From: Chromohalobacter sp. 11-W
GTDB lineage: Bacteria > Pseudomonadota > Gammaproteobacteria > Pseudomonadales > Halomonadaceae
Assembly: GCF_029889905.1 (NCBI RefSeq)
Contig: NZ_JARANZ010000007.1
Coordinates: forward strand, 186,001 to 250,000
DNA length: 64,000 nucleotides
Direction of reading: 5' to 3'
The notes beneath the pieces are model-generated. The model made no database searches and was not told where the DNA came from. It worked only from the letters and a program-made list of their open reading frames with translations. How positions within the stretch are numbered: the first letter of the stretch is position 1; every line of letters starts with the position of its first letter. Of the stretch, positions 29,840 to 41,300 are shown in pieces. Position numbers and translations under genes: made by a program.

Positions 29840-30865
29840 ATGCCGCAACGTCCACTCGTCTTACCGGCCACTGCCCTGATCGCCGGCGCCATCTTCGCCG
29901 GGGACGCCTTGGCCGAAGAGGTCAACATCTACTCCGCACGCCATTACGATTCTGACCAGACGCTCTACGATGCCTTTACCGAGAAAACCGGCATCGACGT
30001 CAACATACTCGAAGGGGATTCGGACCAGCTCATCGAACGGATCCGCCGCGAGGGCGCCGCCAGCCCCGCGGACATCATGCTGACCGTCGACGCCGGCCGC
30101 CTGTGGCGCGCCGAGCAGGCAGGCGTTTTCCAGGGCATCGAGTCCGATGTACTGAACGAGCGTCTGCCCGACGCCATGCGTCATCCGGAAGGCAAGTGGT
30201 TCGGCTTCAGCCAGCGCGCGCGAGCGATCTTCTACGATCCCGACGATGTCGACCCGGCGAACCTCAAACGCTACGAAGATCTCGCCGATCCGCGTTTCGA
30301 GGGCGATATCTGCATTCGCTCGTCGAACAACATCTACAACCAGTCCCTGCTCGCCTCGATGATCGCCCACCACGGCATGGACGACGCCGAGGCCTGGGCC
30401 CAGGGCGTCGTCGACAACATGGCGCGCGATCCCGAGGGCGGCGATACCGATCAGATTCGCGGCGTGGCCAGCGGCGAATGCGATATCGCCGTCGCCAATC
30501 ACTACTATTACGTGCGCTTGCTCGAATCCGATGACGCCAGTGACCGTGAGGCCGCCGAGAGCGTCGAGATCCTGCTACCCAACCAGGACGGACGCGGCGC
30601 CCATGTCAACGTCGGCGGCGCCGGCGTGGTGGCGGACGCTCCCAATCGCGACAACGCCATCCGCTTCCTGGAGTTCCTTGCTTCCGACGAGGCCCAGCGC
30701 CTGTTCGCCGCTGGCAATCACGAGTTCCCTGTCGTCGACGGCGTCGAGGTCGAAGGCACCCTCGCGACATGGGGCGACTTCAAGCGAGACGCCCTCAACA
30801 TCAACGCCCTGGGCGAACACAACCCCGAGGCCATCCGCATCTTCGATCGCGTCGGCTGGCGTTGA
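29840..30865 (+). CDS. fbpA: Periplasmic Fe(III)-binding protein (FbpA-type)
   Basis: Extracytoplasmic solute-binding protein of the ferric iron transporter; 341 residues from the ATG at 29840, which has AAGGGGAT before it. Signal peptide of about 25 residues ends ALA-EE. The mature start VNIYSARHYDSDQTLYDAF is characteristic of FbpA/IdiA/FutA proteins, and ANHYYYVRLL carries the tandem tyrosines that bind iron. It diverges from fbpC; the permease gene lies on the far side. Probably iron-repressed. Confidence 0.93.
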   Translation: MPQRPLVLPATALIAGAIFAGDALAEEVNIYSARHYDSDQTLYDAFTEKTGIDVNILEGDSDQLIERIRREGAASPADIMLTVDAGRLWRAEQAGVFQGIESDVLNERLPDAMRHPEGKWFGFSQRARAIFYDPDDVDPANLKRYEDLADPRFEGDICIRSSNNIYNQSLLASMIAHHGMDDAEAWAQGVVDNMARDPEGGDTDQIRGVASGECDIAVANHYYYVRLLESDDASDREAAESVEILLPNQDGRGAHVNVGGAGVVADAPNRDNAIRFLEFLASDEAQRLFAAGNHEFPVVDGVEVEGTLATWGDFKRDALNINALGEHNPEAIRIFDRVGWR

Positions 30866-30919
30866 GACCCGCGCCGCGACCTGCCGTCACCGGGCCCCGG
30901 CATCGCCGTGGGCCCGTCC

Positions 30920-33706
<2,787 letters not shown>

Positions 33707-33871
33707 TGGAAATTCGCGATGTCGCCATGATACGCAAGGCATTGCGCAGCGTCAGGCGAAACCCTCTTAACATGCGCCGAACGCTCATGATGTGGGATAA
33801 TGACCTTTCATTACCTCATGGGCTCGAGGCGCAATACCACCGTGTTTGCCCCGCCAGCCGAGGAGACCGTC

Positions 33872-34150
33872 ATGCAGCGTCTACCTATTGTTCTATGTCT
33901 AGGGCTCGGCCTGATTATCGGCGCCAGCGCCTCGCTTGCCGTCGCGCAGCCGTCACCGGACATCACCGTGCGCCAGGACGATAACCGCACACTCAAGGAA
34001 TACCGCGTCAACGGCGAACTCTATGCCATCGAGATCGTTCCCCGGCAAGGCGCCCGCTATTTCCTGATCGATGACGACGGCGACGGCAACTTCGAACGCC
34101 GCGATACCACACGCGTCGAGGTGCCGGACTGGGTCACCGGCAGCGAATGA
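33872..34150 (+). CDS. DUF2782 family periplasmic protein
   Basis: 92-residue exported protein of unknown function. The ATG at 33872 follows GAGGAGA; the signal peptide ends near AVA-QP. The mature part (ITVRQDDNRTLKEYRVNGEL, then DDDGDGNFERRD) matches a small family found beside polA and thrB in pseudomonads. No enzyme motif is seen. The acidic DDDGDGN loop could bind calcium, but this is speculation. Confidence 0.8.
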   Translation: MQRLPIVLCLGLGLIIGASASLAVAQPSPDITVRQDDNRTLKEYRVNGELYAIEIVPRQGARYFLIDDDGDGNFERRDTTRVEVPDWVTGSE

Positions 34151-34246
34151 TGTTACCTGCCGCACATCAACGACCTCACGCATGGCGGTAGGACTGCCCG
34201 CGCCAAGCCGCTACAATGCGCGCTTGGCACCCCGGGCGAGAGACAC

Positions 34247-35224
34247 ATGGCCGTATTCACTCCTTTGACCGAGACCCAGGTCGAACGCTTTCTCGAGCGT
34301 TTCGCTATCGGCACGTTAACCACGCTGGAAGGCGTGCCCAGTGGGACGGAGAACTCCACCTTCTTCGTCACCACCGACCAGGGACGCTTCGTGCTCACCC
34401 TGTTCGAGCAGGGCGAAAGCGACGAACTGCCCTTCTTCGTGGCGTTGCTCGACTATCTCGACGAACACCGGTTGCCTGTCGCGGGGCCCGTTCACGATCG
34501 TGATGGCGTCGCCCTGCAAACGCTCGCAGAGCGTCCGGCGCTGCTGTTCCCGCGCCTTCCGGGTCGGCATCCCGAATCACCGACGCTCGCTCAGTGCCGT
34601 GAACTCGGCGATGCCCTGGGGCGCATGCACAAGGTCTCGCAGCACTTCGAAGGCCAGCGCCCCAACCCCCGCGACCTGCACTGGCTGTCCAGCGCGCAAC
34701 ACAAGGTCATGAGCTATCTGTCCGAGGCCGATCAGCGCTTGATGAGCGACGAGATCGACGCCTATCAGGGCATTTTCGGCGATGCCTCGTCGCTTCCCCA
34801 AGGGGCGATCCATGGCGACCTGTTTCGCGACAACACCCTCTTCGACGGCGACCGGCTGGGCGGCATCATCGACTTCTACAACGGCTGCACGGGCGATTTG
34901 CTCTTCGATCTGGCCATCGTCGTCAACGACTGGGCCAGCGCTGCCGACGGCCGTTTCGACGATGCGCGCTATTCGGCGCTCCTCGGCGCCTACCAGGCGC
35001 GCCGTCCGCTGACCGAAACCGAGCAGACGCTGTGGCCGGTGATGCTGCGCATGACGGCATTGCGCTACTGGCTCTCGCGGCTGCTGGTCGTCTACGTCGA
35101 CCCGCCCGCGCACGACCTCACGCCCAAGGACCCCAGCCAGTACCGCCACATGCTCGCGATGCGCCTCGAACACGGCGCCCCGCCCTTGCCGCCCGCCGGC
35201 CCGCTCCCATCACCTACGCGGTAA
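34247..35224 (+). CDS. thrB: Homoserine kinase, protein-kinase-like type (ThrB2)
   Basis: Phosphorylates homoserine in threonine synthesis. This 325-residue version belongs to the aminoglycoside phosphotransferase/choline kinase fold, not the GHMP fold of E. coli ThrB. It shows MAVFTPLTETQVERFLERF at the N-terminus, the catalytic loop GAIHGDLFRDN and the metal loop GIIDFYNGC. The polA-DUF2782-thrB order is the same as in Pseudomonas, which supports the assignment over another APH-fold kinase. Confidence 0.93.
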   Translation: MAVFTPLTETQVERFLERFAIGTLTTLEGVPSGTENSTFFVTTDQGRFVLTLFEQGESDELPFFVALLDYLDEHRLPVAGPVHDRDGVALQTLAERPALLFPRLPGRHPESPTLAQCRELGDALGRMHKVSQHFEGQRPNPRDLHWLSSAQHKVMSYLSEADQRLMSDEIDAYQGIFGDASSLPQGAIHGDLFRDNTLFDGDRLGGIIDFYNGCTGDLLFDLAIVVNDWASAADGRFDDARYSALLGAYQARRPLTETEQTLWPVMLRMTALRYWLSRLLVVYVDPPAHDLTPKDPSQYRHMLAMRLEHGAPPLPPAGPLPSPTR

Positions 35225-35331
35225 GGCGTCTGCGCGCCGTAAGACTCCTTTAAGAAACGCGGCATAGGCTGGAAACGACAACACGTCATTGACGGCGGAG
35301 CACGACGCTCCGCCTTGGACGGGAGCTCGCC

Positions 35332-35637
35332 ATGCCCACCTTCACGCACGTCGTTACGACCTTACGCCCCCTTCGCGTCGTCTCTGCCACCCAGCATCGC
35401 TACCTGCGCTACGGCTGCGCGTCGCTGGCCCTGGCACTCACGGGCCTGGCCTGGCAATCCCAAGGCACGGTGCCCGCCCTGTTGCTCACCTTCGGCCTTT
35501 GCAGCGCACTACTGGGTGACGCCCTGCAGCGCAAAGGCGTGACTTCCGAGCGCCTGGATGCCGCATTCGGCGAGGCCTTCACGCATCTCGGCATGGCCAG
35601 TGCCGCCACGCTCGGCGTGCTGTTTATTCTGCGCTGA
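35332..35637 (+). CDS. Small hypothetical membrane protein
   Basis: 101-residue protein with two to three hydrophobic segments (CASLALALTGLAW, VPALLLTFGLCSALLG, MASAATLGVLFIL) and a GGGAGC ribosome site. I do not recognise a family. Codon use matches the neighbouring genes. An 8-bp inverted repeat at 35294-35314 lies just upstream and may end thrB transcription. A real gene is likely but not certain. Confidence 0.55.
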   Translation: MPTFTHVVTTLRPLRVVSATQHRYLRYGCASLALALTGLAWQSQGTVPALLLTFGLCSALLGDALQRKGVTSERLDAAFGEAFTHLGMASAATLGVLFILR

Positions 35638-35730
35638 ACGCGCCGGCGCCTCTTTGCAGCCCCGCATGCGAGCGGCATAATGCCAGCCCGTTCGTTCACC
35701 GGGCCGCGCCGGCCCGTCCAGGAGTGCGCC

Positions 35731-37632
35731 ATGACCTCGCCCGCCGATCAGGCCCGCCGCACCTACAACATCGATCAGTGGGGCAGCGGCTACTTCGACG
35801 TCGACGACGCCGGCCATGCCGTCGTGTGTCCGCGAGGGAGCGACACCGCAGGCCCCGCCCTGCCGCTCAAGGCCCTGGTCGACGAGTTGCGCCAAGCGGG
35901 TTTGCGTCTGCCGGTGCTGGTGCGTTTCACCGACATCCTCCATGACCGCGTCGAACAACTGTGCGCCGCCTTCGATACCGCCATGCAGGATGAAACCTAT
36001 GCGGGCGGCTACACCGCCGTGTATCCCATCAAGGTCAACCAGCAGCGCCGCGTGGTGGAAGAAATGCTCGCCACCCAGGCGCGCGGCCATGGGCGGGTCG
36101 GCCTCGAGGCCGGTAGCAAGCCGGAGCTGCTGGCGGTGCTGGCGCTCTCGGGAGACGGCCCCTCGCTGATCGTCTGCAACGGCTACAAGGATCGCGAATA
36201 CGTGCGCCTGGCGCTGATGGGCGAGAAGCTCGGCCATCGCGTCTACTTGGTGGTCGAGAAGCATTCCGAACTCACGCTGATTCTCGAGGAAGCCGAACGC
36301 CTGCAGGTCACGCCGCGCATCGGCCTACGCGCACGGCTAGCCTCGGTGGGCAAGGGCAAGTGGCAGAACTCGGGTGGCGAGAAGTCCAAGTTCGGACTCA
36401 CCGCCAGCCAGATCCTCGACGTCGTCGAGCGCCTGCGTGAGGCCGATGCCCTGGCCAGCCTACAACTGGTGCATTTCCACCTCGGCTCGCAGATCGCCAA
36501 CATCCGCGACATCCAGCGCGGCCTGCGCGAATGTGCACGCTTCTATCAGAGCCTGCGTGCGCTCGGCGCTCCGGTGGATACCGTCGATGTCGGTGGCGGC
36601 CTGGGGGTCGACTACGAAGGCACACGCTCGCGGAGCTTCTGCTCGATCAACTACTCGATGCACGAATACGCCAGCAACGTGGTGTGGGCCTTTCGTCAGG
36701 CCTGCGACGCCGAAGGCTTGCCGCATCCGCATCTGATTTCCGAATCGGGGCGCGCCCTGACCGCACATCACGCGGTGCTGATCACCAACGTCATCGGCGA
36801 GGAACGCTTGAGCGAGGAAGCGCCCACGCAACGCCTCGGCGGCGATGCCGAACTCGATGAATTGTGGCGCGTCCACGCCAAGCTGAATACCACGCAGGAC
36901 CCGCGCGGCCTCGCCGAGGCCTACCACGACCTAGTGCAGGCCATCGGCGAACTGCAGGATCGCTTCGTGCTGGGCCTGGCTACCCTCAACGCGCGCGCCG
37001 AGGGCGAGACGGTCTACTTCGCCGCCTGCCGACGCCTGAGCGCACAGCTCGACCCGCGCAATCGCGCGCACCGCGAGATCGCCGATGAACTCGCCGAGAA
37101 GCTCGCCGACAAGTTGTTCGTCAACTTCTCGCTGTTCCAGTCGGTGCCCGATGTGTGGGGCATCGACCAGGTGTTCCCGGTGCTGCCGCTCACCGGCCTC
37201 GACCGCCCGCCCACACGGCGCGGCGTGATCCAGGACATCACCTGCGATAGTGACGGGCGCATCGACTGCTATGTCGACGGTCAGGGGCTGGAAGCGACGC
37301 TCCCGCTACCCGAATGGCAGGACGGCGAGGACAAGCTGCTGGGGCTATTTCTGGTCGGCGCCTATCAGGAAATCCTCGGCGATCTGCACAACCTGTTCGG
37401 CGACACCGACGCCGTGGACGCCACGCTGGACGCTAACGGCCAATGGCGACTCAGCAATCACCAACAGGGCGATACCGTCGCCGACGTGCTGCGTTACGTG
37501 AACTTCGACGCCGACGAACTCAGCCAGCGTCTATCGCACCAGCTCAAAAACAGCGCGCTGAGCGATGCCCAGCGTGATGACTTCATGCGCGACCTCGCCG
37601 CCGGCCTGGAAGGCTACACCTACCTCGAGTGA
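35731..37632 (+). CDS. speA: Biosynthetic arginine decarboxylase
   Basis: PLP fold-type III enzyme converting arginine to agmatine, the first step of the agmatine route to putrescine. The start at 35731 (MTSPADQARRTYNIDQWGSG) has AGGAG before it; 633 residues, the usual length. PLP-lysine site AVYPIKVNQQR, phosphate-binding VDVGGGLGVDYEG, and ISESGRALTAHHAVL are visible, and VWGIDQVFPVLPL lies near the C-terminus. It provides one of two arginine-consuming routes in this window (the other being aruH-aruI). Confidence 0.95.
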   Translation: MTSPADQARRTYNIDQWGSGYFDVDDAGHAVVCPRGSDTAGPALPLKALVDELRQAGLRLPVLVRFTDILHDRVEQLCAAFDTAMQDETYAGGYTAVYPIKVNQQRRVVEEMLATQARGHGRVGLEAGSKPELLAVLALSGDGPSLIVCNGYKDREYVRLALMGEKLGHRVYLVVEKHSELTLILEEAERLQVTPRIGLRARLASVGKGKWQNSGGEKSKFGLTASQILDVVERLREADALASLQLVHFHLGSQIANIRDIQRGLRECARFYQSLRALGAPVDTVDVGGGLGVDYEGTRSRSFCSINYSMHEYASNVVWAFRQACDAEGLPHPHLISESGRALTAHHAVLITNVIGEERLSEEAPTQRLGGDAELDELWRVHAKLNTTQDPRGLAEAYHDLVQAIGELQDRFVLGLATLNARAEGETVYFAACRRLSAQLDPRNRAHREIADELAEKLADKLFVNFSLFQSVPDVWGIDQVFPVLPLTGLDRPPTRRGVIQDITCDSDGRIDCYVDGQGLEATLPLPEWQDGEDKLLGLFLVGAYQEILGDLHNLFGDTDAVDATLDANGQWRLSNHQQGDTVADVLRYVNFDADELSQRLSHQLKNSALSDAQRDDFMRDLAAGLEGYTYLE

Positions 37633-37661
37633 CGCCGAATCTCTGGAGTGACGCCGAATCT
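37627..37661 (+). repeat. 16-bp direct repeat across the speA stop codon
   Basis: GAGTGACGCCGAATCT occurs at 37627-37642 and again at 37646-37661, a 19-bp period. The first copy contains the last Glu codon and the TGA stop of speA. It looks like a recent slippage duplication after the stop and does not change the protein. Confidence 0.85.
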
Positions 37662-37664
37662 ACG

Positions 37665-38336
37665 TCACCGCGTCTGCGTGGACGCCTCGAGCCCGAACGA
37701 GCCCCACAGCGATAGCTGGGCATTGCGGGGTAGCGCCCCGACCCCGGCCGGCGTGCCGGTGAGCACCACATCGCCGGGCTGCAGCGTGAAATGCCGCGAC
37801 ATCTCGGCCAATAGCTCAGGAATGGCGAACAGCATGTCACGCGTCTCGCCGGTCTGACGGCGTTCGCCGTCGATCTCCAGCGTAAAGCGCAAATCCGCCC
37901 AGTCGGGCACCTCATCCAACGCCACGAACGGCGTCAGCGGACAAGCGCCGTCGAAGGCCTTGGCGACTTCCCAGGGATGGCCCTTTTCCTTCAATTGCGA
38001 TTGCACGTCGCGCAGCGTCAAATCCAGCGCTAGGCCAAGCCCGGCGACGGCGCGCGGGGCCTGCTCGGCACTGGCCCCACTCAACCGCTTGCCGATGAGC
38101 AGCGCCAACTCGGTTTCGAAATGCACCTCGCCACGCGTGAATTGCTCGGCAATGTCGCGTGCCATGGGGACCGCGCTGGTGGCGGGCTTGATGAACAATA
38201 GCGGCGCACCGGGCACCGGGTTGTCGAGTTCTCGGGCGTGCGCGGCGTAGTTGCGACCCACGCAGACGATCTTGCCCAGCATATGGGGAAAGACACCGCC
38301 ATCGGCCAGGCGAGTCACGAAGGGTTGGGTGGACAT
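37665..38336 (-). CDS. Fumarylacetoacetate hydrolase (FAH) family protein
   Basis: 223-residue enzyme of the FAH superfamily, close to the FAHD1/YcgM group (acylpyruvate hydrolases or oxaloacetate decarboxylases). Signatures: KIVCVGRNYAAHARELDN near the N-terminus, PLLFIKPATSAV, the metal-ligand region HFETELALLIG, and the C-terminal GDVVLTGTPAGVG. It lies behind the AraC-type regulator on the same strand (83-bp gap) and may share its transcript. The substrate is unknown. Confidence 0.85.
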   Translation of the reverse strand: MSTQPFVTRLADGGVFPHMLGKIVCVGRNYAAHARELDNPVPGAPLLFIKPATSAVPMARDIAEQFTRGEVHFETELALLIGKRLSGASAEQAPRAVAGLGLALDLTLRDVQSQLKEKGHPWEVAKAFDGACPLTPFVALDEVPDWADLRFTLEIDGERRQTGETRDMLFAIPELLAEMSRHFTLQPGDVVLTGTPAGVGALPRNAQLSLWGSFGLEASTQTR

Positions 38337-38419
38337 GCAGACTCCTCACAAATGATAAAGCGCCGCGACGGCGAAGCCCCGAGTCTAACGCGCCCGCCGG
38401 CGCTTCACACGGTGCCTCT

Positions 38420-39433
38420 CTACACGGTACCTCTCTCAGCCGTCGCGCTGGGCCGCTCACCGAAACGTGCCTGGTAAACGCGTGAGAAGTGTGCCAAATG
38501 CACGAAACCGCTGGTCAAGGCGGCCTCGGTCACCCGGCAGCGACTATCGGCGAGCAGCCGCCGGGCATAGTCGAGGCGCATCCCCACATAGCACTGCTTG
38601 GGCGTCTCGCCGAAATGCGCCATGAAAAGACGCGTCAACTGCCGCTGGGACTGGCCGATCAGACGGCATATCTCGGGGATCGACAAGACCTGATCGAGGT
38701 GGGTTTCCATCACCGCCAGCGCGCGCACCACGCTGCGCGGCAAATCTTCCAGGGTACGCGCCGCGCCGGCCTTCCAGGCTTCTTCCTCGGAAACGCGCTG
38801 GTGCACGAGCTGCCGCCCCACGGCATTGGCCAGCGCCGGCCCGTAATCGTGTTCGATCCATTGCAGCATCATGTCGATACCCGCTGCGCCGCCGGAGCCA
38901 GTCAAACGCTGCCCGGCGAATTCGAAACGCGCCTCGCTGACGCTGATATGCGGAAACTCCGCACGGAAAGCCGGCACGCTTTCCCAGTGCAGCGCCACGC
39001 GATGCTGATCGAGCAAGCCCGCCCGGGCGAGGATGAATGGCGCGGTATCGAGCCCACCGACACGCCCACCATGCGCCGCGACGTGCCGTAGCACTGCGCG
39101 CTCGGCACCGGTCACGCTGACTTCCGCCTCGTACGAAGAAATCACCATCAACAAATCGCCGAGGGCGTGTTCCGCCAGGACGCCCTCGACCTCGATACGC
39201 ACGCCGTTGCTGGCCACCACAGGGTCGCCATCCGCCGATAGCAGCCGCCAGGCGAACAACTCACGACCGAAACGGTTGGCCACGCGCAACGGCTCGAGCA
39301 GGCAAAAAAGCGTCAGCATCGAGAAATTGGGCACCAACCAGACATTCACGGTATGCGCCGCGTCGCCGGGCCTGGGAACCGGCGGTTGCTCGGGACGGGG
39401 ATAGGGCCAATCGGTTCTAGTATTCTCGCTCAT
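38420..39433 (-). CDS. GlxA/CdhR-type AraC-family transcriptional regulator
   Basis: 337-residue regulator with an N-terminal DJ-1/PfpI-like sensor domain (VWLVPNFSMLTLFCLLEPLR; GGLDTAPFILARAGLLD, where the nucleophilic Cys of true DJ-1 enzymes is absent) and a C-terminal AraC helix-turn-helix pair (SIPEICRLIGQSQRQLTRLF; VTEAALTSGFVHLAHFSRVY). The sensor start is closest to the carnitine/betaine regulators CdhR and GbdR as I remember them; ArgR of Pseudomonas has the same architecture. It is divergent from the oxygenase operon and probably activates it in response to a quaternary ammonium or arginine-related compound. Confidence 0.88.
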   Translation of the reverse strand: MSENTRTDWPYPRPEQPPVPRPGDAAHTVNVWLVPNFSMLTLFCLLEPLRVANRFGRELFAWRLLSADGDPVVASNGVRIEVEGVLAEHALGDLLMVISSYEAEVSVTGAERAVLRHVAAHGGRVGGLDTAPFILARAGLLDQHRVALHWESVPAFRAEFPHISVSEARFEFAGQRLTGSGGAAGIDMMLQWIEHDYGPALANAVGRQLVHQRVSEEEAWKAGAARTLEDLPRSVVRALAVMETHLDQVLSIPEICRLIGQSQRQLTRLFMAHFGETPKQCYVGMRLDYARRLLADSRCRVTEAALTSGFVHLAHFSRVYQARFGERPSATAERGTV

Positions 39434-39561
39434 GGCCAGAATCGTCTATTAAATGGCGAATTAGTGCAAATCACGTTCGCTCAATCCGCCTAGGGTAGGG
39501 AAACGCCTTGGCTCGCACGCCGGGGCAGTCGATCCCATGCCAGCAGTGGAGAGCATCGTTC

Positions 39562-40725
39562 ATGTCCATTTCCGCCGACGTCGAACTCCAGGACGAAGGG
39601 CGCCGTCTGATTCTGAACGCCGCCGGCCAGCGGCGTGAATTCGCCGCCCTCTGGCTGCGTGAGCGCGCACCGGATGCAGCCACGCTCGACACCCGCACCG
39701 GGCAGCGTTTGATCGAGGCCGCCCAGTTGCCGCTGACATTGCAGATCGAGTCGGCAAGCTGCGACGCGCAGGCCCTACACGTGCGCTTCAGCGATGATCA
39801 CACCACCACCTATGCGCTGGACGCCCTGCTCACCGACGCCGCGCCCGACAATGCCGACGTCGCGCCCGGGCTCAGCTTATGGGACGCCGATCTCGAGACA
39901 CTGCCCCAGGCCCGCTTCGACGCGGCGCTCAAGGACGACGACGCCCTGCTGGCGATGCTCGAGGCCTTGCACCGTTACGGTTTCGTCAAGGTAAGCGGTG
40001 TACCGTGCGAGGAAGACGGCATGCAGCCATTGATCGACCGCATCGGCCCGCTGCGCCGCACCAACTGGGGCGGTATCGCCGACGTCAAATCGGTGGCCAA
40101 CGCTTACGATCTGACCATGACGCAACGCGGGCTCGAGCCGCACACCGACAACCCCTATCGCGATCCGATTCCCGGCTACATCTGGCTGCACTGCCTGAGT
40201 AATGCCGCCGCCGGGGGCGACAGCACGCTCACCGACGGTTTCATGGCTGCGCAGCGCCTCAAGACCGAAGCGCCCGAGGAATTCGACTGCCTGACACGCC
40301 TCTCGACACAGTTTCGCTATACCGACGCCACCACCGATCTGGCGAGCGAAGGTCCACTGATCGAACTCGACAGCCAAGGGCAACTGGCGCGCGTACGCTA
40401 CTCCAACCGCACCGAACGCATCGCCGCCCACGACGCGGCCCTGCTGGAGCGCTACTACGCCGCGCGGCAGCGCTTCTATCGTTTGATCACCGATGAAGCG
40501 TTGACCGTGCATCTCAAACTCGGCCCCGGCGACATGCTGATCATGGACAACTACCGGCTGCTGCACGGACGCACCGCTTACCAGCTCGAAGGCGGCGTGC
40601 GTCATCTGCGCCAGGGCTATGTCGATCGCGATAGCACCGCCAGCCGGCGTCGCGTACTCGCCACCCAGCGCGCCGGCAGCGCCAATGATGACGCACCGCG
40701 ATCCGCCCAAGGAGCCAACGCATGA
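39562..40725 (+). CDS. TmpA/gamma-butyrobetaine hydroxylase-like 2-oxoglutarate Fe(II) oxygenase
   Basis: 387-residue TauD/BBOX-type dioxygenase. An N-terminal DUF971-like domain (about 8-90) precedes the double-stranded beta helix; Fe ligands are His194 and Asp196 (EPHTDNPYRD) and His335 (LLHGRTAY), with Arg347/Arg350 as candidates for 2-oxoglutarate. In gamma-butyrobetaine hydroxylases the N-terminal domain binds zinc through Cys residues; here LWLRERAPDAATLD has none. Followed with 4-nt overlap by a TmpB-like gene, which argues for the TmpA role (C1 hydroxylation of 2-trimethylaminoethylphosphonate) or an analogue. The substrate is inferred. Confidence 0.85.
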   Translation: MSISADVELQDEGRRLILNAAGQRREFAALWLRERAPDAATLDTRTGQRLIEAAQLPLTLQIESASCDAQALHVRFSDDHTTTYALDALLTDAAPDNADVAPGLSLWDADLETLPQARFDAALKDDDALLAMLEALHRYGFVKVSGVPCEEDGMQPLIDRIGPLRRTNWGGIADVKSVANAYDLTMTQRGLEPHTDNPYRDPIPGYIWLHCLSNAAAGGDSTLTDGFMAAQRLKTEAPEEFDCLTRLSTQFRYTDATTDLASEGPLIELDSQGQLARVRYSNRTERIAAHDAALLERYYAARQRFYRLITDEALTVHLKLGPGDMLIMDNYRLLHGRTAYQLEGGVRHLRQGYVDRDSTASRRRVLATQRAGSANDDAPRSAQGANA

Positions 40726-41300
40726 ACCAGGCGACGTTTACCCGCTTCGACGAGAGCACCCGCGACGACTGGGCCCTGATCGACGCGCATTTCCAGCATT
40801 ACCAGAACGATGCCTGCCGCCGCGTGCTCGAGCATCTCTTGCGCCTCAAGGGCGATACCCACGGCTATCCCGTCGACCGCTATGAACACTGCCTGCAGAC
40901 CGCAACTCGAGCGCTCGACGCCGGTGCCGACGAGGAAACCGTGGTCTGCGCCCTGCTTCACGACATCGGCGATGACCTGGCGCCCGCCAATCACGCGGAA
41001 ATCGCCGCGGCGATCCTCGAGCCGTTCATCGACCCGCTCAACGTGTGGATGATCCGGCATCACGAGCTGTTTCAGGGCTATCACTACCGCACCTTCTACG
41101 GCCTCGACCCACACGCCCGCGATGCCTATCGCGAGCATCCGGCCTACGCGCGCACCGTACGCTTCTGCGATGAGTGGGATCAGTGCTCCTTCGACCCCGA
41201 CTATCCCACCCGTCCCCTCGAGGACTTCATACCCATGGTCGAGCGTGTCATGTCGCGGCCGCCGTTCGGCGAGACAGCCAGCGTCGAGGGCACGCCATGA
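40722..41300 (+). CDS. TmpB/PhnZ-like HD-domain mixed-valent diiron oxygenase
   Basis: 192-residue HD-domain protein. All six diiron ligands of PhnZ can be matched: His56 in YEHCLQ, His80-Asp81 in LLHDIGD, His91 in NHAEIA, His113 or His114 in RHHELFQ, and Asp150 in FCDEWDQ. PhnZ and TmpB use O2 to cleave the C-P bond of a 1-hydroxyphosphonate, giving phosphate and a carboxylate. The adjacent, overlapping 2-oxoglutarate oxygenase is the partner that would make the hydroxylated substrate. General databases would call this an HD phosphohydrolase; context favours an oxygenase. It overlaps the next gene by 4 nt. Confidence 0.82.
   Translation: MNQATFTRFDESTRDDWALIDAHFQHYQNDACRRVLEHLLRLKGDTHGYPVDRYEHCLQTATRALDAGADEETVVCALLHDIGDDLAPANHAEIAAAILEPFIDPLNVWMIRHHELFQGYHYRTFYGLDPHARDAYREHPAYARTVRFCDEWDQCSFDPDYPTRPLEDFIPMVERVMSRPPFGETASVEGTP

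Noticed and set aside
35294..35314. 8-bp inverted repeat after thrB as a terminator
   Set aside because: No T-run follows and it sits close to the next ribosome site; mentioned only under the small membrane protein.
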